Numbered from the stretch's first letter, positions 1 through 9,003 are shown. The stretch: 64,000 nt of DNA from an uncultured SAR116 cluster alpha proteobacterium (GCA_902524215.1 CABZCK010000001.1:1-64000), one strand, 5' to 3'. A program made the numbers and translations. Notes: generated from the letters alone by a model not told the origin.

Positions 1-49
1 CTTTATTACACCACAAATTTTAATTCTCTTTTCGTAAATAAATTTTAAA

Positions 50-1402
50 ATGAATATTCTTTTATGTGAGAGTCAATATAGGACAAGAAGTTGGGTAAAA
101 GCTCTAAAAAAAAATAAAAATCTATTTATTCTATCAGTTCTTACTGAAGAATATAAATTATTTCTTGATATAGGTATTCCAAAAAATAAGATTTGTAATC
201 TTAACCACAAAAACCTAAACCTAGAACAAAAAATTTCGAAAATAAAAAATTTCTTAAATTATTTTGAAAAAAATTATTCTTTAAATATTAATAAATATAT
301 ATTAATGGATAGAACGCTCAGAACTAAAAAAGATACCGTAATTTTGCAATACGTCTATAATATAATAACACGCGAAATTGATTTTATAAAAAAGAATAAA
401 ATTCAATTGATTTTCATGGAAGCTACTTGGTTTCATGAATTAATTTTATGTAAAATTGCTGAAAAATTAAAAATACCTGTCTTAGTTCCAGTCCGAGATA
501 AAATTATTTCAAACAAATTTTATTTTTTTTATGGAGAAAATAGAGAAAATTTTTTTAAAAGACCAAAACGTACTGCAAGATTTAATGAAACTAATTCTCA
601 ACATAAAACTCCATATTATGATTACTTATCAAAAAGGAATAAAATTACTTTCAACAAAATAATTATTTTCTTTAGATTATTAAGATTAAGTATTTTGGAT
701 TTTAATAATCCTTTTATTCAAGCTCCTTTTCATGAACAAGTCAGTGTAAAAATATTGTCTATTTTTAGACAAATAATTTTTAAGTTTTATTTAAATTTTT
801 ACCATCCTAGAATTGATGAAAAATTTATTTTAATCCCGTTACATGTTCAACCAGAAGCGGGAATCGATGTCATTGGTGAAAAATTTTCTAATCAATTAGA
901 GTTTATTCGTCAAATTGCTAGAACAACTCCTGTAAACTTCAAAATATATGTTAAAGAACATCCTCATGATTTTGGTAGAAGAAGATTAAATTTTTACAAT
1001 AGTTTAAAAGAAATTCCGTTAGTAAAATTAATAAACCCTAATTTCTCAAATAAAACTTTGATACAAAATGCGGAACTAATAATTTCAGTAGCAGGAACCA
1101 CTAGTTTAGAAGCTTCAATTATTGGGAAAAAAGCTGTGACTGCAGCTAAATCACAATTTAATAAGATTATGATTAAACCAAAATTTGATCCGTTTAATCA
1201 AGAAGTTAATGAGTTGGTTAATAGTCCTATTAAACCTAATCTTTACAAAAATAAAAATTATTTAAGGAGTCTTCAAAGAAATTTATTTGAAGGAAAAATA
1301 ATGGATAGTAAAGTGGATAGATCTGTTATGGATAATGAAAACATTCAAAAGCTTCGAAAGGCTTTCAATGAAGTGATTAATTTTTACAAACATAATAAAT
1401 GA
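50..1402 (+). CDS. Capsule-synthesis-like glycosyltransferase
   Basis: This 450-residue protein is probably a cytoplasmic glycosyl- or glycerophosphate-type transferase for a surface polysaccharide. The C-terminal half has the GT-B-like pattern seen in capsule synthesis proteins of the KpsC/KpsS kind: a KEHP motif (YVKEHPHDFGRRR, about residue 305), then a short strand-turn segment ending in IISVAGTTSLEASIIGKKAV, the usual donor-binding region. No signal peptide or membrane segment is seen. The ATG at 50 is the first possible start, because an in-frame stop lies 13 bases upstream. It opens the glycan operon and shares ATGA with the ABC exporter behind it, so the two are probably translationally coupled. 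The N-terminal half is not recognised, and the exact donor and acceptor cannot be inferred. Confidence 0.7.
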   Translation: MNILLCESQYRTRSWVKALKKNKNLFILSVLTEEYKLFLDIGIPKNKICNLNHKNLNLEQKISKIKNFLNYFEKNYSLNINKYILMDRTLRTKKDTVILQYVYNIITREIDFIKKNKIQLIFMEATWFHELILCKIAEKLKIPVLVPVRDKIISNKFYFFYGENRENFFKRPKRTARFNETNSQHKTPYYDYLSKRNKITFNKIIIFFRLLRLSILDFNNPFIQAPFHEQVSVKILSIFRQIIFKFYLNFYHPRIDEKFILIPLHVQPEAGIDVIGEKFSNQLEFIRQIARTTPVNFKIYVKEHPHDFGRRRLNFYNSLKEIPLVKLINPNFSNKTLIQNAELIISVAGTTSLEASIIGKKAVTAAKSQFNKIMIKPKFDPFNQEVNELVNSPIKPNLYKNKNYLRSLQRNLFEGKIMDSKVDRSVMDNENIQKLRKAFNEVINFYKHNK

Positions 1403-3090
1403 TTAAAATAATAAAAAATATTTGGAAATTACTTACAATAAAAAGAAAAATTCAATCCTTGCTAATAATCTGTCTTACCTCATTTGTAGCATTAACAGAG
1501 ATATTATTATTATTTTCTTTTATGTTAATGATTGACAACATTATAAGTCCCGAAAAGACAAATTTTTCTAATATGTTTACAAAATATTTTATAGATTTAT
1601 CTAATCTTGATTTTAAAGTTAATAGCTTTTTATTTTCATTTTTTGTTTTTTGTGCCTTAATTACTGGCTTTCTTAGACTATTTTTATTGTGGGCAACAAT
1701 AAGATTTGCATTTATTTCTGCAAGTGATTTTGCCAAAAATATTTTTTATAATACTATTAACCAACCTTTAAAATATCATCTTAATAATTCTTCAAATGAA
1801 ATGTTAAATGGACTAACAAAGAAAATACAATTGTTGAGCGTTGAAGTTATTTTGCCAACAATAATTTTAATTAGTAATTTTTTTATGATAATATTTATAT
1901 GTTTTTTTATTTCTTTAATGGTTGGTGTTCAAAATATTTTTATTATAATTTTAATTATTTTAGCCACATATTTATTTATTTGGAAATATTCAAAAAAAAT
2001 CATAAACAAAAATAGCCTAATTATTGCCAGGAATTCAGATGAATTAGTAAAATTTATTAATGAAAGTTATTCTATAATTCGATTAATTCTATTAAAAAAT
2101 TTACAAATTCTTTTTACACCGATGTTTGATAAAATTAATAGGAAGTTAAAAATTGCAGAAAGTACAAATTTATTTATAGCACAAGGAACAAGAATATTAA
2201 TAGAAACTCTATTTATTTTAAGCTTCACCATAGCCATATTTATAAGTCTTCAAAATTCAGAAATCAACGTTATACTTCCCATAATAGGAACATTAGCTTT
2301 AGCTACTTTAAGATTACTTCCTATTACCCAAAGAGTTTATCAAAGTTATATTACTATGAGAAGTTCTTATCATTCTTTTTTTGATATCTTAAAATATTTA
2401 AATTTGGACAACGAACCGAATTCTTCTCGTAAAAAAAAGAATATCAATTTCAATGAAACGATACAGTTAAATAATGTATCCTTCTCTTACAATCGTGATA
2501 AAAAAGTATTTAACAATTTAAATTTATCTTTCGAAAAAGGAAAAGTTACCCTTATTAAAGGTAAAACTGGTTCTGGCAAATCTACATTAATTTCAATTTT
2601 AATGGGGCTTCTTGCACCAGAAACTGGAAACTTACTTGTAGATAAGAAAGTTATAAATAATAAAAATTTAAAATCTTGGCAAAATATGATCTCATATATG
2701 CCGCAAGATTCAATTATTTTAGATAAATCTCTTTTTGAAAATATTATTTTTTTTAATCCTCATGATTTGGAACAAAATGAGATTATTAAAAAATTAAAAA
2801 TATTTAATCTTGAAAAATTCATAAACAAATATCTAAATAATCCACATTATAATTTAGGTGAATTTGGAAAGAATTTGTCAGGCGGTGAGAAACAAAGAAT
2901 AAATTTTTTAAGAACGTTAGTTGAAAATAAATCGATTTTGATACTAGATGAGCCTTCTAGTGCTCTAGATGTTATAACAACAAATAAAATATTTTATGAT
3001 TTGAAAAATAATTATAAAAATTTAACAATCTTAGTTATTAGTCATGATCCAGAAATAAAAAAATTTGCAGATAAAATTATTAAAATTTAA
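1399..3090 (+). CDS. ABC exporter, MsbA-like TMD-NBD fusion
   Basis: A half-size ABC exporter of 563 residues with an N-terminal membrane domain (about six hydrophobic segments, residues 15-310) followed by a nucleotide-binding domain. The NBD shows Walker A GKTGSGKST (near residue 388), the signature LSGGEKQR, Walker B SILILDEPSSALD and the H-loop motif VISHD. Proteins of this architecture flip lipid-linked sugars, lipids or peptides across the inner membrane as homodimers. Its place between a capsule-type transferase and a CMP-sugar synthetase suggests export of a lipid-linked glycan, which is inference. It starts on the ATGA overlap with the preceding gene. The membrane domain is very rich in Ile, Asn, Phe and Lys, in line with the AT-rich composition. 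Confidence 0.85.
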   Translation: MIKIIKNIWKLLTIKRKIQSLLIICLTSFVALTEILLLFSFMLMIDNIISPEKTNFSNMFTKYFIDLSNLDFKVNSFLFSFFVFCALITGFLRLFLLWATIRFAFISASDFAKNIFYNTINQPLKYHLNNSSNEMLNGLTKKIQLLSVEVILPTIILISNFFMIIFICFFISLMVGVQNIFIIILIILATYLFIWKYSKKIINKNSLIIARNSDELVKFINESYSIIRLILLKNLQILFTPMFDKINRKLKIAESTNLFIAQGTRILIETLFILSFTIAIFISLQNSEINVILPIIGTLALATLRLLPITQRVYQSYITMRSSYHSFFDILKYLNLDNEPNSSRKKKNINFNETIQLNNVSFSYNRDKKVFNNLNLSFEKGKVTLIKGKTGSGKSTLISILMGLLAPETGNLLVDKKVINNKNLKSWQNMISYMPQDSIILDKSLFENIIFFNPHDLEQNEIIKKLKIFNLEKFINKYLNNPHYNLGEFGKNLSGGEKQRINFLRTLVENKSILILDEPSSALDVITTNKIFYDLKNNYKNLTILVISHDPEIKKFADKIIKI

Positions 3091-3105
3091 ATTAAAGGGT
3101 TCAGA

Positions 3106-3795
3106 ATGAATTGTGTAGCAATTATCTTAGCAAGAGGTGGATCAAAAGGTATTAAAAATAAAAATTTAATTGAAGTAAATAAAAAACCTTTAATTGGTTG
3201 GACAATTGAAAGTGCTTTAAAATGTAAAGAATTATCTCATATATTTGTAAGTTCAGATTCTCAAAAAATTTTAGAATGTGCAAAGTCATTTGGTGTTGAA
3301 ACAATAAAAAGACCTTCAGAAATTAGTTCAGATACTTCTACATCTGAAGCAGGATGGTTTCACGCACTAAATCATATAAAAAATAAATTAAATATTTTAC
3401 CTGAAATAATTTTAGCACCTCAAGTAACTTCTCCAATCCGAAAAAAAGATGACTTTAGTAAAGCTATTAATTATTTTATAGAAAATAATTATGATAGTTT
3501 ACTCTCCGTTAATGTTATGAGAGACTTTTTTATCTGGGAAAAAAAGGATAATAATTTTATTCCAATTAATTATGATTTCAAAAACAGACCAAGAAGACAA
3601 ATTATTAAAGAAAAATATCATGAAAATGGTTCATTTTATTTATTCAAACCTGAAATTTTAATAAAAGACAATAACAGACTTGGTGGAAAAATTGGTGTTT
3701 ACATTATGGATAATTTACAACATTATCAAATAGATGAGCCCAATGATATTAAAACATGTGAATATATTTTAAGATCGTATAATGAATTTAAATAA
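3106..3795 (+). CDS. CMP-sugar synthetase (acylneuraminate cytidylyltransferase family)
   Basis: The 229-residue protein has the nucleotidyltransferase N-terminus ILARGGSKGIKNKN, in which Arg, Lys and the glycine loop bind CTP, followed by the sugar-binding pattern FVSSDSQKI and EISSDTSTSEA. This matches the NeuA / LegF / PtmB family, which joins CMP to nonulosonic or related acidic sugars before their transfer to surface glycans. A ribosome-binding sequence (aaaggg) lies eight bases before the ATG. The following SDR gene overlaps it by 14 bases, a pairing like PtmB-PtmA in flagellin or glycan modification loci. No NeuB-type synthase is in the window, so the precise sugar is unknown. A Kdo-type cytidylyltransferase is less likely from the motifs. 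Confidence 0.8.
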   Translation: MNCVAIILARGGSKGIKNKNLIEVNKKPLIGWTIESALKCKELSHIFVSSDSQKILECAKSFGVETIKRPSEISSDTSTSEAGWFHALNHIKNKLNILPEIILAPQVTSPIRKKDDFSKAINYFIENNYDSLLSVNVMRDFFIWEKKDNNFIPINYDFKNRPRRQIIKEKYHENGSFYLFKPEILIKDNNRLGGKIGVYIMDNLQHYQIDEPNDIKTCEYILRSYNEFK

Positions 3796-4540
3796 GTTAG
3801 AAAATTCTCATCTATTCTGTTTAAAAAATAAAGTAACAATTATTGCTGGCGCCTCTAAAGGAATAGGCTTGGCTATATCTAAAGGATTTAAACAAAATGG
3901 TGCTTTTGTAATAGGACTGTCCAGACGAAAAAGTAATTCAAATTTTTTTGATCTTTATTTTGAATGTGACGTGACAAATAAAAATGATTTAAGGGAAGTT
4001 ATTAAAATATTAAAAAATAAGAATATTTTTTTAGATGTTTTAGTATATTCTGCAGGTATTTCTAATCTCAAAGATAAGGATGAAACAAAATTTGAGAAAT
4101 TGATTAATACTAACCTTATTGGAAATTTTTTGTTTATAAATGTTTTAAAAAAATTAATAAATAATAATTCATCTATAATTAATATTTCTAGTATAAACGC
4201 AAAATTAGGCTTTCCAGATAATCCAGGATATGTTGCAAGCAAAGGAGGAGTAGAAGCTTTAACAAGATCTTTGGCAATTGATTTAGCAAAAAAGAATATA
4301 AGAGTTAATTGTATTAGGCCTGGATATATCAAAACTCAGATGACAAAAAAAAGCTATAATAATCAATTTACAAAAAAAATAAGAATCAACAAAACCATTT
4401 TAAAAAGATGGGGTGAAACAGAAGATATTGTAGGATCGGCAATTTTTTTATCATCTAAGGCTTCCTCTTTTATCACAGGTAGTGTTATCACTGTTGATGG
4501 AGGATGGATTGCAAAAGGTCTTGATGAATTAGAATTATGA
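3782..4540 (+). CDS. SDR family oxidoreductase 1
   Basis: A classical short-chain dehydrogenase/reductase of 252 residues. The cofactor motif GASKGIG is near residue 22, the catalytic serine sits in NISSINAK, and Tyr/Lys lie in GYVASKGG. The C-terminus has the common SFITGSVITVDGG motif. It overlaps the CMP-sugar synthetase gene by 14 bases and the next SDR by four, so it belongs to the same operon. It resembles PtmA-type SDRs found beside CMP-nonulosonate synthetases and probably oxidises or reduces a nucleotide sugar or a sugar precursor. The substrate cannot be read from sequence. A FabG role is unlikely because of the context. Confidence 0.8.
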   Translation: MNLNKLENSHLFCLKNKVTIIAGASKGIGLAISKGFKQNGAFVIGLSRRKSNSNFFDLYFECDVTNKNDLREVIKILKNKNIFLDVLVYSAGISNLKDKDETKFEKLINTNLIGNFLFINVLKKLINNNSSIINISSINAKLGFPDNPGYVASKGGVEALTRSLAIDLAKKNIRVNCIRPGYIKTQMTKKSYNNQFTKKIRINKTILKRWGETEDIVGSAIFLSSKASSFITGSVITVDGGWIAKGLDELEL

Positions 4541-5274
4541 AAAATTTGAAAAATAAAAATGTTTTAGTTACTGGTAGCTCTAGTGGTATTGGTCTTGAAA
4601 TAGGTAAATCTTTTTTACAAAACGACTGTAATGTTGTTTTTACAGGAAGAAATAAAAAAAATCTTACTTACAAAAACTCGTACTTTTTTAAATGTGATCT
4701 AACCGATGATAATCATATCAAAAGTTTATTTGAATTTACCAATAAAATTTTTAATAGGAAGTTAGATATTTTAATATGTAATTTAGGTAGTGGTAAGTAC
4801 AAACCCTCAATTTCATTTTCAAAAAATAAATGGTTAGAAATATATAATTTAAATTTCTTCTCAACCGTTTTAACAATTCAAAAATTTTTAGGGCTTCTAG
4901 AAAAATCCAAAAATCCTTCTATAACTTGTATATCTTCAATTTGTGGAAATACATCTTTAGGATGCCCAATTCCTTATTCAACCGCTAAAGCATCTTTAAA
5001 CCACTATGTTAAAAATTTATCTAAGCACATAGCAAAAAAAAATATTCGTATAAACTCAATTTCTCCAGGAAATATTTTATTCAAGGGATCCACTTGGGAG
5101 AAAAAAATTATAGAAGATTCAAATTATGTTAAAGATTATATCGAAAAAAATGTTCCATTGAACAAAATTGGAACACCAAAAGATATTAGTGAGATGGTAC
5201 TTTATTTAAGTAGTGATTCTTCAAAATTCATTACAGGTTCAAACATTGTCATAGATGGTGGTCAGATTGCCTGA
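4537..5274 (+). CDS. SDR family oxidoreductase 2
   Basis: The second of three consecutive short-chain dehydrogenases, 245 residues. Visible motifs are GSSSGIG (cofactor loop), ICNLGSG in place of the usual NNAG stretch, catalytic Ser in CISSICGN, Tyr/Lys in PYSTAKAS, and the terminal KFITGSNIVIDGG. It starts on an ATGA overlap and its last 20 bases overlap the third SDR. NAG replaced by NLG is common in sugar-modifying SDRs. The function is most likely a redox step in making the acidic sugar activated by the upstream cytidylyltransferase; this is context inference only. Confidence 0.78.
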   Translation: MKNLKNKNVLVTGSSSGIGLEIGKSFLQNDCNVVFTGRNKKNLTYKNSYFFKCDLTDDNHIKSLFEFTNKIFNRKLDILICNLGSGKYKPSISFSKNKWLEIYNLNFFSTVLTIQKFLGLLEKSKNPSITCISSICGNTSLGCPIPYSTAKASLNHYVKNLSKHIAKKNIRINSISPGNILFKGSTWEKKIIEDSNYVKDYIEKNVPLNKIGTPKDISEMVLYLSSDSSKFITGSNIVIDGGQIA

Positions 5275-6079
5275 AAATAAGTTTGACTTAACTAATAGAG
5301 TTGCTGTTGTTACGGGGGGGGCTGGATTATTGGGGGTTGAACATGCCAGTGCATTAATAGAAGCTGGTTCTATTGTATATTTAGCAGATATTAATGAAAA
5401 TAAATGTATCGAAATTTCAAAAAAATTAGGTAAACGTTGTATACCAATATATTTAGATGTATCAAATGAAGATAATGTCAAAACAGTATCTAGGCTCATT
5501 TTTAAAAAAAATAAAAAAATTGATATTTTAATAAATAATGCTTCTATTAATCCTAGTTTCAAACAAAATAAAAATAAAAATTTTTCTAGAATTGAAAATT
5601 TTCAAATTTCTACATGGAATGATGAAATTGCTGTAGGCTTAACAGGTTCTTTTTTATGTTCTAAATATTTTGGTTCAATAATGGCATTACAAAACAAAGG
5701 AGTAATTTTGAATATTGCTTCTGATTTGTCTGTAATTGCGCCTAGCCAAGATCTATATGCTATAAAAAACGTTGATGATGACAAACAACCTGTAAAACCA
5801 ATAACATATTCAGTAATTAAAACAGGTTTAATTGGGCTAACAAGATATCTTGCATCTTATTGGTCAAAAAATAATTTAAGAGTTAATGCTTTATCCCCTG
5901 GAGGAGTACTTGATAACCAACCTAAAGATTTTTTAAAAAAAATTTCAACTAAAATTCCTTTGGGTCGTATGGCGAACAAAAGTGAATATAGAGAAGCAGT
6001 CTTATTTTTATGTTCTGATGCTTCGAGTTATATGACAGGTCAAAATATTATAATTGACGGAGGAAGATCAATCATTTAA
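5255..6079 (+). CDS. SDR family oxidoreductase 3, with G8 tract
   Basis: The third SDR, 274 residues, has cofactor motif TGGAGLLG, NNAS, catalytic Ser in NIASDLSV, and Tyr/Lys in TYSVIKTG. A short insertion (DDDKQPVKP) precedes the catalytic Tyr, as in SDRs of surface-glycan clusters. The ATG at 5255 lies inside the upstream gene (20-base overlap). An in-frame TTG at 5267, preceded by a weak GGTGG, is an alternative start. Codons 20-23 (Thr-Gly-Gly-Ala) contain a run of eight G, very unusual in a genome that avoids GGG. A one-base slip there would truncate the protein at its N-terminus, so the tract could switch the gene on and off. Confidence 0.78.
   Translation: MVVRLPENKFDLTNRVAVVTGGAGLLGVEHASALIEAGSIVYLADINENKCIEISKKLGKRCIPIYLDVSNEDNVKTVSRLIFKKNKKIDILINNASINPSFKQNKNKNFSRIENFQISTWNDEIAVGLTGSFLCSKYFGSIMALQNKGVILNIASDLSVIAPSQDLYAIKNVDDDKQPVKPITYSVIKTGLIGLTRYLASYWSKNNLRVNALSPGGVLDNQPKDFLKKISTKIPLGRMANKSEYREAVLFLCSDASSYMTGQNIIIDGGRSII
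5314..5321 (+). repeat. G8 homopolymer inside SDR 3
   Basis: Eight consecutive G residues encode the end of Thr20, Gly21 and Gly22 of the third SDR, with a second run of five G at 5332-5336. Runs of G this long are rare in so AT-rich a sequence. Such tracts near the 5' end of surface-glycan genes are classic sites of slipped-strand phase variation, but variation itself cannot be seen in one sequence. Confidence 0.7.
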
Positions 6080-7083
6080 TGGAAATTATGAAAAAAATTA
6101 AACCAATAAAATCCAAAACACTAAAAGCTTCGAAAAAAACATATGATGATTTATTTGAAGATATAAACTTTTATATTAAAACTAAATTAAAAGCCAGGGG
6201 AATTCACGATTTAATATTTAATGTTTATATGAAAAAAATTAAAAACTCAGACGTGTTAGATATTGGTTGTGGATTAGGAAGATTTTCATTTTTTGCTTCA
6301 AAAGTAGCTAAAAAAGTTACCGCTATTGATATGACAGCAAATGCTATAAATTGTGCTAAAAAATTACAATTAGCACTTAATGTAGAAAATATAGATTTTA
6401 TTCTCTCTACCATAGAAGAGTTTAAAATAAATAAAAAATTTGATTTTATTTTACTGAGTGGAACCCTTGAACATATCATTGATAGTGATCAATTTTTTCA
6501 AAAAATTGCAAAATTATTAAAGCCATCTGGTATTTTTATTACTGATAGTCCATCTGAATTTAATTTTAGAGGAACATTTCATGCATCTCTTTGGAAATTA
6601 TTTGACTTCCCCATGACCCTATCTGACGTAAGAATAGTAACTCCGAAATATATAAACACATTATGTTCAAGATATGGATTAAAAACTAATAAAATTATTG
6701 GGACATTATATAAGAGAGGTTGGGGTGATGAAAGCATTCATGACCTAAAGAATAGAATGCCTAACGTTTTACATGATATTAAAGAAAAAATTGATAAATT
6801 AAATGTAAATCTTGATGAATATTTTGAATGGTTAGATGAGGCTAGTATTTATTTTAATGAGTTATTAAAAACTTGGGCTAATGAAAAACTTATTTCAAAA
6901 ATTTCAAATAATAGGGACTTTAAATTTGATTTTGATAAATCTGTTATTTTAAAAAATAACCTCCCATTGAAATCTTTAACAAAATATCTTGAACCAGATT
7001 TTTCAATTGACCCGTTTTACTCAGAGCATTATCCAATTAATTTATTAGGAGGTAATTTAATTTATGAAATCATCAAAAAATAA
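6079..7083 (+). CDS. Class I SAM-dependent methyltransferase, glycan operon
   Basis: The N-terminal half of this 334-residue protein is a Rossmann-type methyltransferase: motif I VLDIGCGLGRFSFFAS (around residue 60), the acidic strand end TAIDMT, and motif IV-like FILLSGTLEHI. This is the UbiG/Methyltransf_11 style common in sugar and lipid methylation. The C-terminal 130 residues are not recognised and contain a conserved-looking acidic stretch (YFEWLDEASIYF). It starts on a TAATG stop-start junction with SDR 3; an alternative ATG lies at 6088. It overlaps the next methyltransferase gene by 20 bases. It likely methylates an O- or N-linked group of the glycan made by this operon, which is inferred from position. 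Confidence 0.72.
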   Translation: MEIMKKIKPIKSKTLKASKKTYDDLFEDINFYIKTKLKARGIHDLIFNVYMKKIKNSDVLDIGCGLGRFSFFASKVAKKVTAIDMTANAINCAKKLQLALNVENIDFILSTIEEFKINKKFDFILLSGTLEHIIDSDQFFQKIAKLLKPSGIFITDSPSEFNFRGTFHASLWKLFDFPMTLSDVRIVTPKYINTLCSRYGLKTNKIIGTLYKRGWGDESIHDLKNRMPNVLHDIKEKIDKLNVNLDEYFEWLDEASIYFNELLKTWANEKLISKISNNRDFKFDFDKSVILKNNLPLKSLTKYLEPDFSIDPFYSEHYPINLLGGNLIYEIIKK

Positions 7084-7807
7084 AAAAATAATTAATAATG
7101 GTAATGTTGGTAATAATATAATAGCTGATAATGCAGATTGGTCCTTTGATGGTGACGTTGCGAAAACCTTTGACACTCATGTGGAAAATTCTGTTCCATT
7201 GTATAAAGAGGGTCATTGGATTATAAAAAATTTAGTCGATTTTTTTTTAAAAGAAGACTCTATTTGTTATGATATTGGAAGTTCAACAGGAGGAGTATTC
7301 TCAAGCATAGTTGAAACAAAAGTTGGTAAAAATGCAAAACTAATTGGAATAGAACCAGTAAAAAAAATGGTTGAGACTTCTAGTGCAAAACATAAAATTT
7401 TTAAAAATATAAAATATTTAAACAAAGATATACTTTCAGTAGAACTTTTAAAAAGTGATATGATCATAAGTTATTACACAGTCCAATTTATTCAGCCAAA
7501 GGTAAGGCAACTTGTTATTGATAAGATATTTACATCATTGAACTGGGGTGGAGCTTTTATATTTTTTGAAAAAGTTCGTGCTCCAGATGCTAGGTTTCAA
7601 GATATTAATACAGCTTTATATACTGAATTTAAAGTTAAAAATAACTTTTCTCCAGAAGAAATTTTTTCAAAAACTAGAAGTCTTAAAGGTGTACTTGAAC
7701 CCTTTAGTACTTTAGGAAACATTCAAATGTTAGAAAGATCTGGCTTCAGAGATATATGTAGCATTTTAAAATTTGGTCCATTTGAAGGTTTTTTAGCAAT
7801 AAAATAA
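7064..7807 (+). CDS. CmoA-like SAM methyltransferase
   Basis: The 247-residue protein has motif I CYDIGSSTGGVFSSI and then closely follows the layout of CmoA (tRNA U34 carboxy-SAM synthase): a YYTVQFI segment, WGGAFIFFEKV, and a C-terminal LERSGF followed by FEGFLAIK. A good AGGAGG lies 11 bases before the ATG. A typical CmoA would sit with cmoB; here it is the last gene of a surface-glycan operon and overlaps another methyltransferase by 20 bases. So it may be a paralogue working on a sugar or lipid, possibly with a modified SAM. Whether it keeps the carboxy-SAM-specific residues needs alignment. Confidence 0.7.
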   Translation: MKSSKNKKIINNGNVGNNIIADNADWSFDGDVAKTFDTHVENSVPLYKEGHWIIKNLVDFFLKEDSICYDIGSSTGGVFSSIVETKVGKNAKLIGIEPVKKMVETSSAKHKIFKNIKYLNKDILSVELLKSDMIISYYTVQFIQPKVRQLVIDKIFTSLNWGGAFIFFEKVRAPDARFQDINTALYTEFKVKNNFSPEEIFSKTRSLKGVLEPFSTLGNIQMLERSGFRDICSILKFGPFEGFLAIK

Positions 7808-7809
7808 AT

Positions 7810-8937
7810 TTATATGAAATCTATTGTTCGTACATTGCTGTATATAATAAAATAGCTATTTAAAATAAATGCGAAAGAATAAATGATTGAAAAGATTAAT
7901 AAACTATATTTTGTAGAATAAATTGACAATAATTTAATTAAAAATGGGACTATGAAAACATAATATTTTGCATAAGCATGCGTAGGTAAAATGGTAATCA
8001 CTACTAACGGAAACAAAAAGATACAACAAAAAGTAATAATGTTTTTTGAATTATAATATTTGTGTTTGAGGTTATTAAAATTTTTAGAGCTTTTTAAAAA
8101 TAAATAACCAAAAACTATTATCATTATAAAAATTGTCGAAATTATAAACAATTTTAAATGATTCATAAATCCTAATAAAGTAAGCCAAAAGTAGATATAC
8201 CTTTTTATAATTTCAATCAAGTTTAAGTTGTTAATTGATAGCATTTCTAAATTTAAGATTAACCTTAATGTTATGTTTATATCAAAAATCTGCCCAACAT
8301 AACTTAAAATGTCTTTTGAGTATGATAAAGAAATTAAAAAAATAATAAAAAAAATCATCAAACTTATTTTCCAACCAAAAATTTTATTTACAATTAACAT
8401 TCCTATAAAAAATAAAATAAAAAATAAAAATACCAACGAGTTACCTAAATCAATAAAATATGAATATATGAAAAGTGGTATTATTATAGGTATAATTTTC
8501 ATTTTGGAATTTTTGCATAAAATTAAAGAAGTTAAATAAATTACAATTATACTAAAAACAGATTCTGAGTTAGGAGATGTTACTGATTGTAATGAAATTG
8601 GAAAAATAATTGAACATAAAAATAAGTTTACAAATTCCTTGTTTTTGTCCAAGTGTTGGAAAAAAAAAGAATGAAAAATAATTGGGATTATTAAAATAAT
8701 TAAATTTAAAAAAAGGAAAGTATTATGATAAGTTAAAGAATACTTTCTAGATACTAACGTATTCAAGTTATCAAAAATAAAATAATGTGGCAAATAAATA
8801 AGATGGTCTAATTCAATTTTGTTTATTAAATTTTCAATATCTACATAAAAATTGATTGGTTGTAAGTTTATTGAAAAAAAAAGAATTGTTAAAATAATTA
8901 AATATTTTAATAGATTTAATATTAGATCAGATGACAT
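7810..8937 (-). CDS. Unrecognised polytopic membrane protein
   Basis: I do not recognise the family. The protein (375 residues from this start) consists almost entirely of hydrophobic segments, about ten likely membrane spans, with short charged loops rich in Lys and Asn. An upstream in-frame ATG at 8958 would add seven residues, but the start at 8937 has AGAGG five bases ahead (8943-8947), so it is preferred. The gene converges on the glycan operon with a two-base gap. The general look (multi-span, YYVFIVPFL near the end) would suit a glycan polymerase, flippase or GT-C-like transferase, but no diagnostic motif is seen. Confidence 0.6.
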   Translation of the reverse strand: MSSDLILNLLKYLIILTILFFSINLQPINFYVDIENLINKIELDHLIYLPHYFIFDNLNTLVSRKYSLTYHNTFLFLNLIILIIPIIFHSFFFQHLDKNKEFVNLFLCSIIFPISLQSVTSPNSESVFSIIVIYLTSLILCKNSKMKIIPIIIPLFIYSYFIDLGNSLVFLFFILFFIGMLIVNKIFGWKISLMIFFIIFLISLSYSKDILSYVGQIFDINITLRLILNLEMLSINNLNLIEIIKRYIYFWLTLLGFMNHLKLFIISTIFIMIIVFGYLFLKSSKNFNNLKHKYYNSKNIITFCCIFLFPLVVITILPTHAYAKYYVFIVPFLIKLLSIYSTKYSLLIFSIIYSFAFILNSYFIIYSNVRTIDFI

Positions 8938-8947
8938 AGCTACCTCT
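8937..8947 (-). promoter_or_regulatory. Ribosome-binding site choosing the start at 8937
   Basis: On the minus strand AGAGG (8943-8947) stands five bases before the ATG at 8937, while the upstream ATG at 8958 has no such sequence. This supports the shorter form of the membrane protein. Confidence 0.6.
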
Positions 8948-9003
8948 TTAATATACATTATTCAAAATAAACTAATTTATAAATTCTAAATTTAATAAAG
9001 TTA

